Of a stretch of DNA of 64,000 nt, positions 38,420-47,104 are shown piece after piece; the stretch's first letter is position 1, and each line of letters opens with the position of its first letter. The position numbers and the translations under genes are program-made. Where the stretch lies: assembly GCF_017352135.1 (NCBI RefSeq), contig NZ_CP071454.1:3745001-3809000 (forward strand), written 5' to 3'. The stretch comes from Rhizobium lentis (GTDB taxonomy: Bacteria; Pseudomonadota; Alphaproteobacteria; Rhizobiales; Rhizobiaceae). The notes beneath the pieces were generated by a model. It worked only from the letters and a program-made list of their open reading frames with translations, was not told the origin of the DNA and did no database searches.

Positions 38420-40195
38420 TTAATTCGCGGTCCGTGTCAGTTCCGCGACTTTCCTGACATGATTGACGGCTGCGGTTCCGCCCGATGTCTTGGTGAAGAG
38501 GCTGAGCGTCTCTTCCTCGTCCTCCGCGACCGGCGTCAGCGCCTGATCCATATAGGTCTTCGATTTCGCATCCCTTGAGATCAGGAACGCCGAGATCGTC
38601 AAGCCGATGATCGTGCCGGCGAGCGACGCATGTTTGCGGACGGTTTCCCAGGCAAAACGCGGCCAGAAAAGCAGCGGATTTTCGCGCCTGAGTTCCGGGC
38701 GCCGCTCCGACGGCGTCTTCAGGCGCAGGAGGCCGCTTTGCAGCGGATGCACATTTTCCAAAGGCACGGTGGTGGCGAAGGAGACGAGAACCTTGACCAG
38801 CCTTGCTAGCGGTACTCCCGTCGCCACGGCGCGGCGCAGCAGCGTCTTCATATGATCACGTGAATAATAGAGTGACCAGGCCTCGTGATAGATGTCTTCC
38901 CACTCCTGCTTGCTCATCTTGGGATGGGCGGTGCAGACATGCTCGACATCGTAGATATTGAGGTCGCCATTCATCTCGATGCCCTTCTTCCATAGAACCT
39001 GATGGTCCTCGGAGCCGGGAAGCGGCGTCAAGATGAAGAATTCGATGACGTCGAGCGGCAGCTCTTCCTGGATGATCGCGATATCACGGCGGATCGATTC
39101 CGGCGTGTCGGCGGGGAAGCCCAGGATATAGCCGGCGAGCGTCATGATGCCCTGCGCCTTCCAGGCGAGCAGCATCTTGCGATATTCGGTGATCTTGTTT
39201 TGGTTCTTCTTGGCGGCGGTCAGATTGTCCGGATTGACGTTTTCGAGACCGATGAAGACACGTGTGACGCCGGCGCGCCTGGATTTCTCGATGAAATTCG
39301 GGATCTTGTGGCAGAGCGTGTCGACCTGGATCATCAGGCCGAGCGGAATGCCGTCCCGCTCCTTGAGCTCGATCAGCCGATCGAAGATCGCTTCCCAATC
39401 CTTGTTGCGGGCGAAATTGTCGTCAGTGATGAAGAATTTGTGGATGCCCTGCGCCCAGTTCATTCGCACCAGCTTTTCGACGTCGTCCGCCGAGCGGAAG
39501 CGCGACTTGCGCCCCTGCACGTTGATGATGGTGCAGAAGGAGCACTGGTAGGGACAGCCGCGTCCGGCATCGAAGCTGGTGCTGAGCCCGAGTGTGCGCT
39601 GGATATTGTCCTTCGGCAGGAAGGGAACCGGCGTGCCGCCGATGCCGGGAAGGTCGTTCATGAAATTGTAGAGCGGCTTCAGCTCGCCGGCGGCGGCATC
39701 GCGGAGCACCATGTCCAGCCGCCCCTCGGCCTCGCCGGCAAACATCGAGATGCCCATGTCGCGGCAGGCCTCGAGCCCGACGGCCGTGCCATCAAGCATC
39801 GACAGACAGCCGGATACATGAAAGCCGCCCATCGAAACAGGCAGACCGGCATCGCGGAAGGGCCGGGCGATGTCGAGCGCGCGCGGATATTGGTTGGATT
39901 GGACGCCGACCAGCGCGACCATGCCGAAATTGTCGTGACGCCTGAACTGGGCGAGCAGCCGGGCGAAATCGATCCGCGTATTGGTCTCGTCGATCACGGT
40001 GATGTCGATCGCGATATCGGGACCGAGCACCTTGCGCTCGGCACATTCGGCGGCGATGCCGTAGAGGGCGGCGAGTGAATTCGAAGGAATCATCGCCCGC
40101 CACCAGCGGATGACATAGCCGTCATCGTCATAATGCGACGGCTTGATCAGGATGAGCTGAAAACGTCTGCGCGCTGACTCCAGGGCATGGGACAA
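38420..40195 (-). CDS. Radical SAM protein with N-terminal B12-binding-like domain and C-terminal membrane helix
   Basis: A 591-residue radical SAM protein. The 4Fe-4S motif is CxxxCxxC at C214, C218 and C221 (GCPYQCSFC), followed by a TIM-barrel with FFITDDNFARN and RVFIGLENVN. The first 170 or so residues resemble a cobalamin-binding Rossmann domain (GMVALVGVQSNQYPRAL...VSMGGFHVSG), but the DxHxxG base-off motif is not visible. After the barrel come about 200 extra residues including one hydrophobic helix (about 523-541, AGTIIGLTISAFLIS), so the protein is probably membrane-attached. B12-type radical SAM enzymes often act on lipids or hopanoids, but no pathway genes are adjacent. Substrate unknown. 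Confidence 0.85.
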   Translation of the reverse strand: MSHALESARRRFQLILIKPSHYDDDGYVIRWWRAMIPSNSLAALYGIAAECAERKVLGPDIAIDITVIDETNTRIDFARLLAQFRRHDNFGMVALVGVQSNQYPRALDIARPFRDAGLPVSMGGFHVSGCLSMLDGTAVGLEACRDMGISMFAGEAEGRLDMVLRDAAAGELKPLYNFMNDLPGIGGTPVPFLPKDNIQRTLGLSTSFDAGRGCPYQCSFCTIINVQGRKSRFRSADDVEKLVRMNWAQGIHKFFITDDNFARNKDWEAIFDRLIELKERDGIPLGLMIQVDTLCHKIPNFIEKSRRAGVTRVFIGLENVNPDNLTAAKKNQNKITEYRKMLLAWKAQGIMTLAGYILGFPADTPESIRRDIAIIQEELPLDVIEFFILTPLPGSEDHQVLWKKGIEMNGDLNIYDVEHVCTAHPKMSKQEWEDIYHEAWSLYYSRDHMKTLLRRAVATGVPLARLVKVLVSFATTVPLENVHPLQSGLLRLKTPSERRPELRRENPLLFWPRFAWETVRKHASLAGTIIGLTISAFLISRDAKSKTYMDQALTPVAEDEEETLSLFTKTSGGTAAVNHVRKVAELTRTAN

Positions 40196-40355
40196 CAGGA
40201 TCTATCTTTCTCTAGAAGCTTCTGCCCGCAGGCAAAATGGACGTGAAACACAAACCAGGCACTGCGTATCGATGTGATTATGGAGATCTAATGCGAAGGC
40301 GTAAGAAGGCGGCGCTGAATGCAAGCAGTTCGTGCGGCGCACAATCCTTAATATA

Positions 40356-40685
40356 CTACATGATATCGAGCAGCAATGCGCGGTGGTCGGAGACCTCGGG
40401 CGCCCCCACTACCTCGAATTTTGCAATTTTCACTTCCGGTGTCACCAGCATATAGTCGGCGAAGAAGCCGTCATGGCCGGGCAGGGCGGCACCGATCTCA
40501 GCGAAGAGATTAGCGCGCTGCGGCAGTTCAAGTCCCGGATCCCGATAGACCGACCATCCCGAGGCCACACACGTCGCCCGCAGCACTTCCTGCAGGCACA
40601 GGACATCGGGATCGGTCTGCCTGATATAGCTGATCAAAGCCTCATGCAGCCTGCCGCCCCATGCGTTCAGCGAAATGATCCGCAA
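40356..40685 (-). pseudogene. Internally deleted endonuclease/exonuclease/phosphatase family gene
   Basis: A 109-residue frame that begins like a complete EEP enzyme (MRIISLNAWGGRLHEAL, DPDVLCLQEV) and ends like one (DYMLVTPEVKIAKFEV, EVSDHRALLLDI). The central part of the fold, including the catalytic GDFN-type segment, is missing. EEP enzymes are normally 220-270 residues. The join is near residue 75 (about 40455-40462), in frame. The most economical reading is an in-frame deletion of about 120-160 codons, leaving a non-functional remnant. It lies 38 bases downstream of sthA on the same strand. Confidence 0.65.
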
Positions 40686-40723
40686 TATCCTTCGGCTCCG
40701 TTGTGGCGTCTATGTCAGGCTTC

Positions 40724-42130
40724 TTAGAGTTCCGACTTGATGTCGCCCATCCGGTTCCAGGCGTCGAGACCGGCGATCTTGTATGCTTCGGCGAGCGTTG
40801 GATAGTTGAAGGTGTTTTCGACGAAGTATTCGACGGTGCCTTTGAGATTGAGCACGGCCTGGCCGATATGCACCAGCTCGGTGGCGCCTTCGCCGACGAT
40901 ATGCACGCCGAGCAGGCGACGGGTCTTGAGCGAGAAGATCAGTTTCAGAAGCCCGGTGTCGAGGCCCATGATATGGCCGCGCGAAGTTTCGCGGAAGCGG
41001 GCAATGCCGCATTCATAGGGAATGCCGCGCTCCTTCATTTCCTCCTCGGTCAAGCCGCAGGTCGAGATCTCGGGTACCGCATAGATGCCGTAGGGGAAAT
41101 ATTTCTGCGGCTCCTTGGCGACCGCGCCGATCGCCACGCGCGCGGCGATGCGGCCCTGTTCCATCGAGGTCGAGGCAAGGCTCGGAAAGCCGACCACGTC
41201 GCCGGCGGCGTAGACATTGGGCACGGAAGTCTGGAACGTCTCGGGGTTGACCTTGAGACGGCCACGGCTGTCGGCCTCCAGCCCAATGGCTCGGAGGTTC
41301 AGCGCGTCGGTCGCACCCATGCGTCCGGCGGCAAACAGCACCATGTCGGTCACTAGATGACGGCCGTTGTCGAGCGTCAGCTGGACCTTGCCGGTATCCA
41401 ACCGCTCGACCTTCTCCGCCTTCGTACCGAGCAGCAGCTTCATATTACGGTCGCGCAGCTGATAGGTGAAATCTTCGACGATTTCCTTGTCGATAAAGTC
41501 AAGCATGGTCGCCTTTGGATCGATCACGGTCACCGCAGTGTCGAGCGCCGAGAAGATCGTCGCATATTCGATGCCAATAACGCCGGCGCCGATGACAATC
41601 ATGGTGCGCGGCAGTTCTTCGATATCGAGCAGCTCGTCGCTGTCGAGCACGGTCTTGCCATCAAAGGGCATATAATCCGGCCGGAAGGGTTTGGTGCCGA
41701 CGGCAAGCAGAATGCTCGCGCCGCTTACCGTCATTGCTTCGCCATCGTCCTTGATGACCTGCAAGGTGGTGGCATCGATGAAGCTTGCCCTGCCGCGCAT
41801 ATGGTGTACGCGGTTGCGAGCGAACTGATGCTCAAGCACCTCGACTTCATGGTTGAGCGTAATCAGTAGGCGGCGGCGCAGGTCTTCAGCACTGATTTCC
41901 TGCTTCACGCGATAACTGCGGCCATAAAAGCCGCGTTCACGCCAGCCGGAGAGATTGAGCGCGGTTTCGCGCAGCGTCTTCGAGGGGATGGTGCCGGTAT
42001 GGACGGATACGCCGCCGACACGCTTGCCTTGTTCGATGACAAGCACTTTCTTGCCGAGTTTCGCAGCCTGGATCGCGCCGCGGCGCCCTGCGGGACCGCT
42101 ACCCACCACAACGAGATCGTACTGAAACAT
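40724..42130 (-). CDS. sthA: Soluble pyridine nucleotide transhydrogenase
   Basis: A 468-residue FAD flavoprotein of the disulfide reductase superfamily that reoxidises NADPH with NAD+. The N-terminal FAD site is VVVGSGPAGRRGAIQAA, and the NAD(P) site is VIGAGVIGIEYATIF. In lipoamide dehydrogenase and glutathione reductase the next element is GGxCxxxGCxPSK; here it reads GGVSVHTGTIPSKTL with neither redox cysteine, which identifies SthA rather than a dithiol reductase. The C-terminal dimerisation domain is complete. Confidence 0.9.
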   Translation of the reverse strand: MFQYDLVVVGSGPAGRRGAIQAAKLGKKVLVIEQGKRVGGVSVHTGTIPSKTLRETALNLSGWRERGFYGRSYRVKQEISAEDLRRRLLITLNHEVEVLEHQFARNRVHHMRGRASFIDATTLQVIKDDGEAMTVSGASILLAVGTKPFRPDYMPFDGKTVLDSDELLDIEELPRTMIVIGAGVIGIEYATIFSALDTAVTVIDPKATMLDFIDKEIVEDFTYQLRDRNMKLLLGTKAEKVERLDTGKVQLTLDNGRHLVTDMVLFAAGRMGATDALNLRAIGLEADSRGRLKVNPETFQTSVPNVYAAGDVVGFPSLASTSMEQGRIAARVAIGAVAKEPQKYFPYGIYAVPEISTCGLTEEEMKERGIPYECGIARFRETSRGHIMGLDTGLLKLIFSLKTRRLLGVHIVGEGATELVHIGQAVLNLKGTVEYFVENTFNYPTLAEAYKIAGLDAWNRMGDIKSEL

Positions 42131-42247
42131 CCTCTAGCCTCGAATTGGAAATGGAATCATTTGCGACAAAAATGTCGCTCCTCTATCGGTAGCCGGTCAA
42201 TGTTACAGATTGTTTTACAGCTGCCGATTCAGCCGCATCTGTGCTTT

Positions 42248-43066
42248 TCAGATCAGCTTCAGCCCCTTCAGGCTGACATGTCCATCCTTACCGATGATGA
42301 CATGGTCGTGGACGGTTATATCGAGTGCCTTCGCCGCCTCGATGATCACCTTCGTCATATCGATGTCAGCGCGCGACGGGGTCGGGTCGCCGGACGGGTG
42401 ATTGTGCACGAGGATCATCGCCGTTGCCGACAGCTCGAGCGCCCGTTTGACCACCTCGCGCGGATAGACCGGCGTATGGTCGACGGTGCCGCGGCCCTGC
42501 ACCTCGTCGGCAATCAGCACGTTGCGCTTGTCGAGGAAGAGGATGCGGAACTGTTCGCGCGTTTCATGCGCCATGGCGGCATGGCAATATTGGATGACCG
42601 ATGACCAGGAGGACAGGACCTGTTTGTTGCGAATCTCACTCTTCAGGGTCCGCTGGGCCACGGTAGAGATCAGCTTCAGGTCGAGTGCGACCGCCTCGCC
42701 CACGCCTTTTACCTCCAGGAGCAGTGATGCCGGCGCGCCGAAGACGCCGGAAAGCGAGCCGAACCGTTCGATCAGCGCCTTGGCGATCGGTTTGGTGTCG
42801 CGCCGTGGGATCAGGCGAAAGAGCAGGAGCTCGAGGATTTCGTAATCGGCAAGCGCGGTGTCGCCCTGTTCGCGAAAGCGGTCGCGCAACCGCTCGCGAT
42901 GGCCGTGGTAATGCTCTTGACCTGCAAGCGAGGCGGGCAGGGAGGTCCTGGCCTTCGCGGATGGTTTTCCCAGGCGCCCAAAGAACGCGCGTTCGTCGGC
43001 AACAGGCTCTTCAGTTTCAAAAGGCAGCTCGTGGTCGGAAGATGTCGCAACAGGCCCCTTCGCCAT
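42248..43066 (-). CDS. radC: RadC/JAMM-domain protein
   Basis: A 272-residue protein with an N-terminal helix-hairpin-helix region ([20 protein letters not shown]) and a C-terminal JAMM/MPN+ metalloprotease-like domain with [14 protein letters not shown]. It is historically called DNA repair protein RadC; the actual biochemical role is unclear. I placed the start at 43066 ([12 protein letters not shown]), seven bases after the map stop codon; an upstream ATG would overlap map by 41 bases. The first 60 residues are low complexity. Confidence 0.9.
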   Translation of the reverse strand: MAKGPVATSSDHELPFETEEPVADERAFFGRLGKPSAKARTSLPASLAGQEHYHGHRERLRDRFREQGDTALADYEILELLLFRLIPRRDTKPIAKALIERFGSLSGVFGAPASLLLEVKGVGEAVALDLKLISTVAQRTLKSEIRNKQVLSSWSSVIQYCHAAMAHETREQFRILFLDKRNVLIADEVQGRGTVDHTPVYPREVVKRALELSATAMILVHNHPSGDPTPSRADIDMTKVIIEAAKALDITVHDHVIIGKDGHVSLKGLKLI

Positions 43067-43073
43067 CAGTTTG

Positions 43074-43910
43074 TCACCTAGCGAGCGACGGCAGTCCGGG
43101 TCGGTCGAGCCCACCCGGTGACAGCGTGAAGATTTCGCAACCGTCCGCGGTGACGCCGACCGTGTGCTCGTACTGCGCCGACAGCGAGCGGTCGCGGGTC
43201 ACGGCCGTCCAGCCGTCTGCAAGTACCTTTACATGCGGCCGGCCGAGATTGATCATCGGCTCGATGGTGAAGATCATGCCTTCGCGCAGCTCCGGCCCTT
43301 CATTGGCGCGGCCATAATGGAGGATGTTCGGCGAATCGTGGAACAGCCGGCCCACACCGTGGCCGCAGAAATCCCGGACTACCGAGCAGCGCTCGGCTTC
43401 CGCATAGGTCTGGATCGCCTCGCCGATCGCGCCTGTGCGGGCACCGGGTCTGACGGCGGCAATGCCGCGCATCAGCGATTCATAAGTGACCTCGAGCAGC
43501 CGCTCGGCGGCGCGCTTGATCGTGCCGACAGGATACATCCGGCTGGAATCGCCATGCCAGCCGTCGAGCACGAAGGTGACGTCGATATTGACGATATCGC
43601 CTTCTCGCAGCGGCTTGTCATTGGGAATGCCGTGACAGACGACGTGGTTGATCGAGGTGCAGGTCGATTTGGTGTAGCCGCGATAATTCAGCGTCGCCGG
43701 ATGGGCGCCGTGATCCATGCCGAAATCGAAAACGAAACGGTCGATGTCATCGGTCAGTAGTCCCGGCTTGACGATATCGGCGAGCGCATCGAGGCAGCGC
43801 GCGGTCAGCTGGCAGGCCCTGCGCATGCCTTCAAATGCTTCGGCGTCATATAGCCGGATGGCGCCCGTATTCTTCGGCGGTGCAGAAGAGGCTTCGATAT
43901 AATTCACCAT
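43074..43910 (-). CDS. map: Methionine aminopeptidase type I
   Basis: A 278-residue metalloenzyme that removes the initiator methionine. All metal ligands are present: the two aspartates in [20 protein letters not shown], the histidine in [13 protein letters not shown], and the glutamates in MIFTIEPM and the final YEHTVGVT. The first 20 residues ([20 protein letters not shown]) are an extension common in this order. radC follows directly downstream. Confidence 0.95.
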   Translation of the reverse strand: MVNYIEASSAPPKNTGAIRLYDAEAFEGMRRACQLTARCLDALADIVKPGLLTDDIDRFVFDFGMDHGAHPATLNYRGYTKSTCTSINHVVCHGIPNDKPLREGDIVNIDVTFVLDGWHGDSSRMYPVGTIKRAAERLLEVTYESLMRGIAAVRPGARTGAIGEAIQTYAEAERCSVVRDFCGHGVGRLFHDSPNILHYGRANEGPELREGMIFTIEPMINLGRPHVKVLADGWTAVTRDRSLSAQYEHTVGVTADGCEIFTLSPGGLDRPGLPSLAR

Positions 43911-44105
43911 TGCAGGGCCTTAGCGGAGATTGTTAGATTTGTTCATAATGCAGCTATGCCGGGTTCGTCCATCGCGATCAACCATACGGGCGAGATTTCT
44001 GAAGGGATTCGGTCCGCCTTCCGCGCCCATTCGACGCCGAATTATGAGTGCCGGCTGAAATATCCACAGTCTTCCCAAAGGGATAGGATTGATCGGACAA
44101 GACCT

Positions 44106-44136
44106 CCCCGCTACTCACCGATTGGTGACAGCGGGG
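44106..44136 (+). promoter_or_regulatory. Dyad symmetry overlapping the tetR-type leader
   Basis: An outer arm CCCCGCT/AGCGGGG and an inner arm TCACC/GGTGA around GATT end 11 bases before the start codon. As DNA this could be the autoregulatory operator of the TetR protein; as RNA it could fold and mask part of the GGGGAAGG ribosome binding site. Confidence 0.45.
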
Positions 44137-44147
44137 AAGGGTCGGTC

Positions 44148-44807
44148 ATGCTGAATGAAGCGGAAAATCTTGATAATTCGCGCCGGGTCGGCGCTGAGCC
44201 GGAACGACGGGTGCGCGATCGCGGCGCCACCGAGCGCGCGATCCTGGCCGCCGCCAAGGGCTTGCTGGCCGAGGAGGGCTTCCAGAACTTCGGCATCAAT
44301 GCGGTCGCCCGTCGCGCCGGTTGCGACAAGCAGCTGATCTACCGCTATTATGGCGGTCTCGACGGACTGGTCGAGGCAATCGGCGCCGATCTCGGGACCT
44401 GGGTGAGAGACCGCATCCCCGAAGATACCGGCGGCATGTTCCTGCTCACCTATGGCGACCTGATGGAGCGCCTGGCGCTTCTCTTCCTCGATGCTTTGAG
44501 GAACGATCCGCTGATGCGCCGCATCCTCGCCTGGGAAATTTCCGAGAATACCGAGCAGGTGAGGCGGCTTTCCGAAGCGCGCTCGAAAGCCCTTGCTCTC
44601 TGGCTCGAACGGATGCGCGGCTCGCTGGCGCCGCCAAAGGGCGTGGATGCAGCCGCCGTCAATGCCGTCTTCATCGCTGCGATTCAGTATCTCGTGCTTG
44701 CCGGTGCGGCAGGTGGGCAATGTGCCGGCGTGTCGCTGAAGACCCCGAGGGACTGGGAGAAGGCGGCAACCGCGCTCAAGCGCATCGTGCGCGGCGTCTA
44801 CGGCTGA
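44148..44807 (+). CDS. TetR-family transcriptional regulator
   Basis: A 219-residue regulator with an N-terminal helix-turn-helix of the TetR type (ERAILAAAKGLLAEEGFQNFGINAVARRAGCDKQLIYRYYGGLDGLVEAIG) and a helical ligand/dimerisation domain. The frame is open for another 64 codons upstream, but GGGGAAGG before ATG 44148 and the family N-terminus support this start. The ligand and target are not evident; it is divergent from map-radC and upstream of a small membrane pair. Confidence 0.88.
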   Translation: MLNEAENLDNSRRVGAEPERRVRDRGATERAILAAAKGLLAEEGFQNFGINAVARRAGCDKQLIYRYYGGLDGLVEAIGADLGTWVRDRIPEDTGGMFLLTYGDLMERLALLFLDALRNDPLMRRILAWEISENTEQVRRLSEARSKALALWLERMRGSLAPPKGVDAAAVNAVFIAAIQYLVLAGAAGGQCAGVSLKTPRDWEKAATALKRIVRGVYG

Positions 44808-44845
44808 TGCCTCTTCATCCACAGGCGGCGCCTGCCGCGTTAACC

Positions 44846-44860
44846 TTAATGAATGGTTTA
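44846..44860 (+). promoter_or_regulatory. CtrA-like site upstream of small membrane pair
   Basis: TTAA-N7-TTTA (TTAATGAATGGTTTA), one mismatch from the CtrA consensus, 76 bases before the first gene of the pair. Confidence 0.25.
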
Positions 44861-44936
44861 CGTTGCGTAAGGGTGGTTAACCCGACAGTGTGGCGGTCAG
44901 CAGAGATGATACGAGTAGAGTCCCGAGTTGACGTCC

Positions 44937-45110
44937 ATGGGAGCCAAAATCGCTAAAGCTTTGTTGCTCGTGACGGCGATGATGTTTTTCGCAGTGCTGG
45001 CGCTGGATATCGCGGTTCCCACGCTGGTGCTTTGCCTCATGGCATCGTCGACCTGGCTGGTGTCTCGCGATCTGCCCGTTGCGCGCAAGCATGGAGGAGG
45101 GGCCGCATGA
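44937..45110 (+). CDS. Small membrane protein (57 residues)
   Basis: A short protein with two hydrophobic helices (KALLLVTAMMFFAVLALDI and PTLVLCLMASSTWLV) ending in a basic tail ([14 protein letters not shown]). I do not recognise it. The start may be ATG 44937 or TTG 44928. Its stop codon overlaps the start of the next gene (ATGA), and a strong GGAGGAGG for that gene lies inside it, so the two are cotranslated and presumably act together. Confidence 0.65.
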   Translation: MGAKIAKALLLVTAMMFFAVLALDIAVPTLVLCLMASSTWLVSRDLPVARKHGGGAA

Positions 45111-45439
45111 AGTGGTTTCTGATCTTCTGGGCCGGCCCCATCGTCTTTCTGGGCGGATGGTATTGGCTCTCCTACTACGATATCAATTTCGGCATGCTGA
45201 TGCTCACACGGCAGGTCCATGACCTGACGTTCGAGATTTACGGCAAAGCCCTCGGTGTTCCGCCTGAAACCATCCCGCCTCTTGTCGCCCGCGCCATTGC
45301 GGTGGACAGTCTCATCGTCTTCGCCGTCCTGGGTTTCAGAAAGCGCAGGTCGATCGCCGCGTGGTGGAAGGCGCGTCAGGCGCTGAATTCGTCTCCGGCA
45401 GACATTGCCAGCAACGAAAGCCTGTCGAGCGCCCCCTGA
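45107..45439 (+). CDS. Small membrane protein (110 residues) overlapping ruvX
   Basis: A protein with one or two N-terminal membrane helices ([21 protein letters not shown] and possibly a later [12 protein letters not shown]) and a cytoplasmic tail. Not recognised. It starts at ATG 45107 after GGAGGAGGGG. Its last 64 bases run through the 3' end of ruvX on the other strand, so the two genes overlap tail to tail. Confidence 0.75.
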   Translation: MKWFLIFWAGPIVFLGGWYWLSYYDINFGMLMLTRQVHDLTFEIYGKALGVPPETIPPLVARAIAVDSLIVFAVLGFRKRRSIAAWWKARQALNSSPADIASNESLSSAP

Positions 45440-45870
45440 AGGATGAAGCTTGCCGCGGCCGAATCGATCCGTTCGGCCCGCTTGGCGCGTGAGACGTCCA
45501 TTTCGATGAGCGTCCGTTCGGCCGCGACCGTCGAAAGCCGTTCGTCCCAATAGACGAAGGGCAGCACCGTTTTCTGCTCCATGTTGCGCACGAAGGCGCG
45601 TGTCGCCTGTACGCGCGGTCCCGCCGACCCGTCCATATTCATCGGCAGGCCGATGATGAAGCCGGCAATCCTTTCTGCCGTTGCGAAGTCCAGGAGCGCC
45701 TGCGCATCGACGGTGAACTTGACGCGGCGGATCACCGGACGCGGCGTGGCGAAACGCCGGCCGAGATCGGACATCGAAAGCCCGATCGTCTTAGTGCCGA
45801 GATCAAGGCCGGCAATCGCCTGCCCGGAGGCCAAGGTCCTGGCCATTTCCTCGATCGTCAGCACCGTCAT
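45376..45870 (-). CDS. ruvX: RuvX/YqgF Holliday junction resolvase-like protein
   Basis: A 164-residue RNase H-fold nuclease (YqgF family) associated with pre-16S rRNA 5' end maturation. The N-terminal catalytic strand is [16 protein letters not shown], followed by [14 protein letters not shown], the glutamate in [13 protein letters not shown], and the C-terminal aspartate in [11 protein letters not shown]. The 3' end overlaps the convergent small membrane gene by 64 bases. Confidence 0.92.
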   Translation of the reverse strand: MTVLTIEEMARTLASGQAIAGLDLGTKTIGLSMSDLGRRFATPRPVIRRVKFTVDAQALLDFATAERIAGFIIGLPMNMDGSAGPRVQATRAFVRNMEQKTVLPFVYWDERLSTVAAERTLIEMDVSRAKRAERIDSAAASFILQGALDRLSLLAMSAGDEFSA

Positions 45871-45983
45871 TGCCGTCTCGTCCTGTCAAAAGAAATTGAA
45901 ACCGCCGGCGCTTTTCTTTGCCGGTGCATGAGATATGTCCTTACCATCGAAATCAGATTTTGCATCACGTAAGGAGAGATTTC

Positions 45984-46688
45984 ATGAAGATCACCTGGCT
46001 TGGCCATTCCGCCTTCCGCATCGAGACAGGGAAGGCAAAGATCCTGCTCGATCCGTTCCTCACCCACAACGCCTCCTTTTCCGGCCAGGATATCAAGGAT
46101 GTTTCGTCGGGCGCCACTCACATCCTGCTGACCCATGGCCATGGCGACCACGTCGGCGATACCGTGGCTCTCGCCAAGGAGACGGGTGCGGTCGTGCTTG
46201 CCAATGCCGATCTCGCCGCCTGGCTGGGTTCCAAGGGCGTCGACAGGATCGAGATGGGCAATACCGGCGGCACGATCACGCTCGGCGGCTTCTCCGTGAC
46301 TTTCACCAATGCGCTGCATTCTTCGGCCCAAATCACCGAGGACGGCATCTCGCATGCGCTTGGCAATGCCAACGGCCTGATGCTGCATTTTGACGACGAA
46401 GCTTCGATCTTCGCCATGGGCGACACCGACATCTTCTCCGACATGACGCTGATCAATGAGTTGCATCAGCCCGACATCGGCTTCGTCCCGGTCGGCGACC
46501 GCTTCACCATGGGCGGCGCGGTGGCCGCGCTCGCCTGCCAGCGCTACTTCAGCTTCAAGACAGCAATCCCCTGCCATTACGGCACCTTCCCGATCATCGA
46601 CCAGACGGCCGATAAATTCGTTGCCGGCATGGAGGGATCGGAGACGGACGTGAAGGCGCTCAAGCCCGCCGAGAGCCTGTCGATCTGA
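45984..46688 (+). CDS. UPF0173 metal-dependent hydrolase (beta-lactamase fold)
   Basis: A 234-residue metallo-beta-lactamase-fold protein of the UPF0173/UlaG-like group. The metal motif is HGHGDHVGD, with further ligands in NALHSS, AMGDTD and CHYGTFP. It starts at ATG 45984, preceded by an ideal AAGGAGAG. The substrate is unknown. It sits alone between ruvX and gatC. Confidence 0.92.
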   Translation: MKITWLGHSAFRIETGKAKILLDPFLTHNASFSGQDIKDVSSGATHILLTHGHGDHVGDTVALAKETGAVVLANADLAAWLGSKGVDRIEMGNTGGTITLGGFSVTFTNALHSSAQITEDGISHALGNANGLMLHFDDEASIFAMGDTDIFSDMTLINELHQPDIGFVPVGDRFTMGGAVAALACQRYFSFKTAIPCHYGTFPIIDQTADKFVAGMEGSETDVKALKPAESLSI

Positions 46689-46757
46689 CGAAACCCCGTT
46701 GCACCGGGCGGACATGGCCTTTATAGCGGGTAGGAAAAATCCTATCCGGAGAATGCC

Positions 46758-47045
46758 ATGTCCGTCGATCTTGCCACCGTGAAGCGCGTTGCCAAACTTG
46801 CTCGTATTGCCGTCTCCGAGGACGAGGCAAACCGCATGGTCGACGAGCTGAACGGCATCCTCGGCTTCGTCGAGCAGCTCTCCGAAGTCAATGTCGATGG
46901 CGTCGAGGCGATGACATCGGTGACCCCGATGGCGATGAAGAAGCGGACCGACGAGGTGAGCGACGGCAACAAGGCGGCCGATATTGTCGCCAACGCGCCG
47001 GTCACCGACCATAATTTCTTCCTGGTGCCGAAAGTCGTCGAATAA
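46758..47045 (+). CDS. gatC: Aspartyl/glutamyl-tRNA amidotransferase subunit C
   Basis: A 95-residue small subunit of GatCAB, which converts Glu-tRNA-Gln and Asp-tRNA-Asn to the amidated forms in organisms lacking the matching synthetases. It shows the family start [24 protein letters not shown] and the C-terminal [12 protein letters not shown], which wraps around GatA. It lies 59 bases upstream of gatA. Confidence 0.96.
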   Translation: MSVDLATVKRVAKLARIAVSEDEANRMVDELNGILGFVEQLSEVNVDGVEAMTSVTPMAMKKRTDEVSDGNKAADIVANAPVTDHNFFLVPKVVE

Positions 47046-47104
47046 GGCTTGAAACGCCTCTTTCCGACCCTGTTGCCATTTTCAAGATCTGAAGCGAAAA
47101 CACG

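Noticed and set aside
40724..42130. Annotation as dihydrolipoamide dehydrogenase or mercuric reductase
   Set aside because: The paired redox cysteines are absent (GGVSVHTGTIPSK), which fits soluble transhydrogenase instead.
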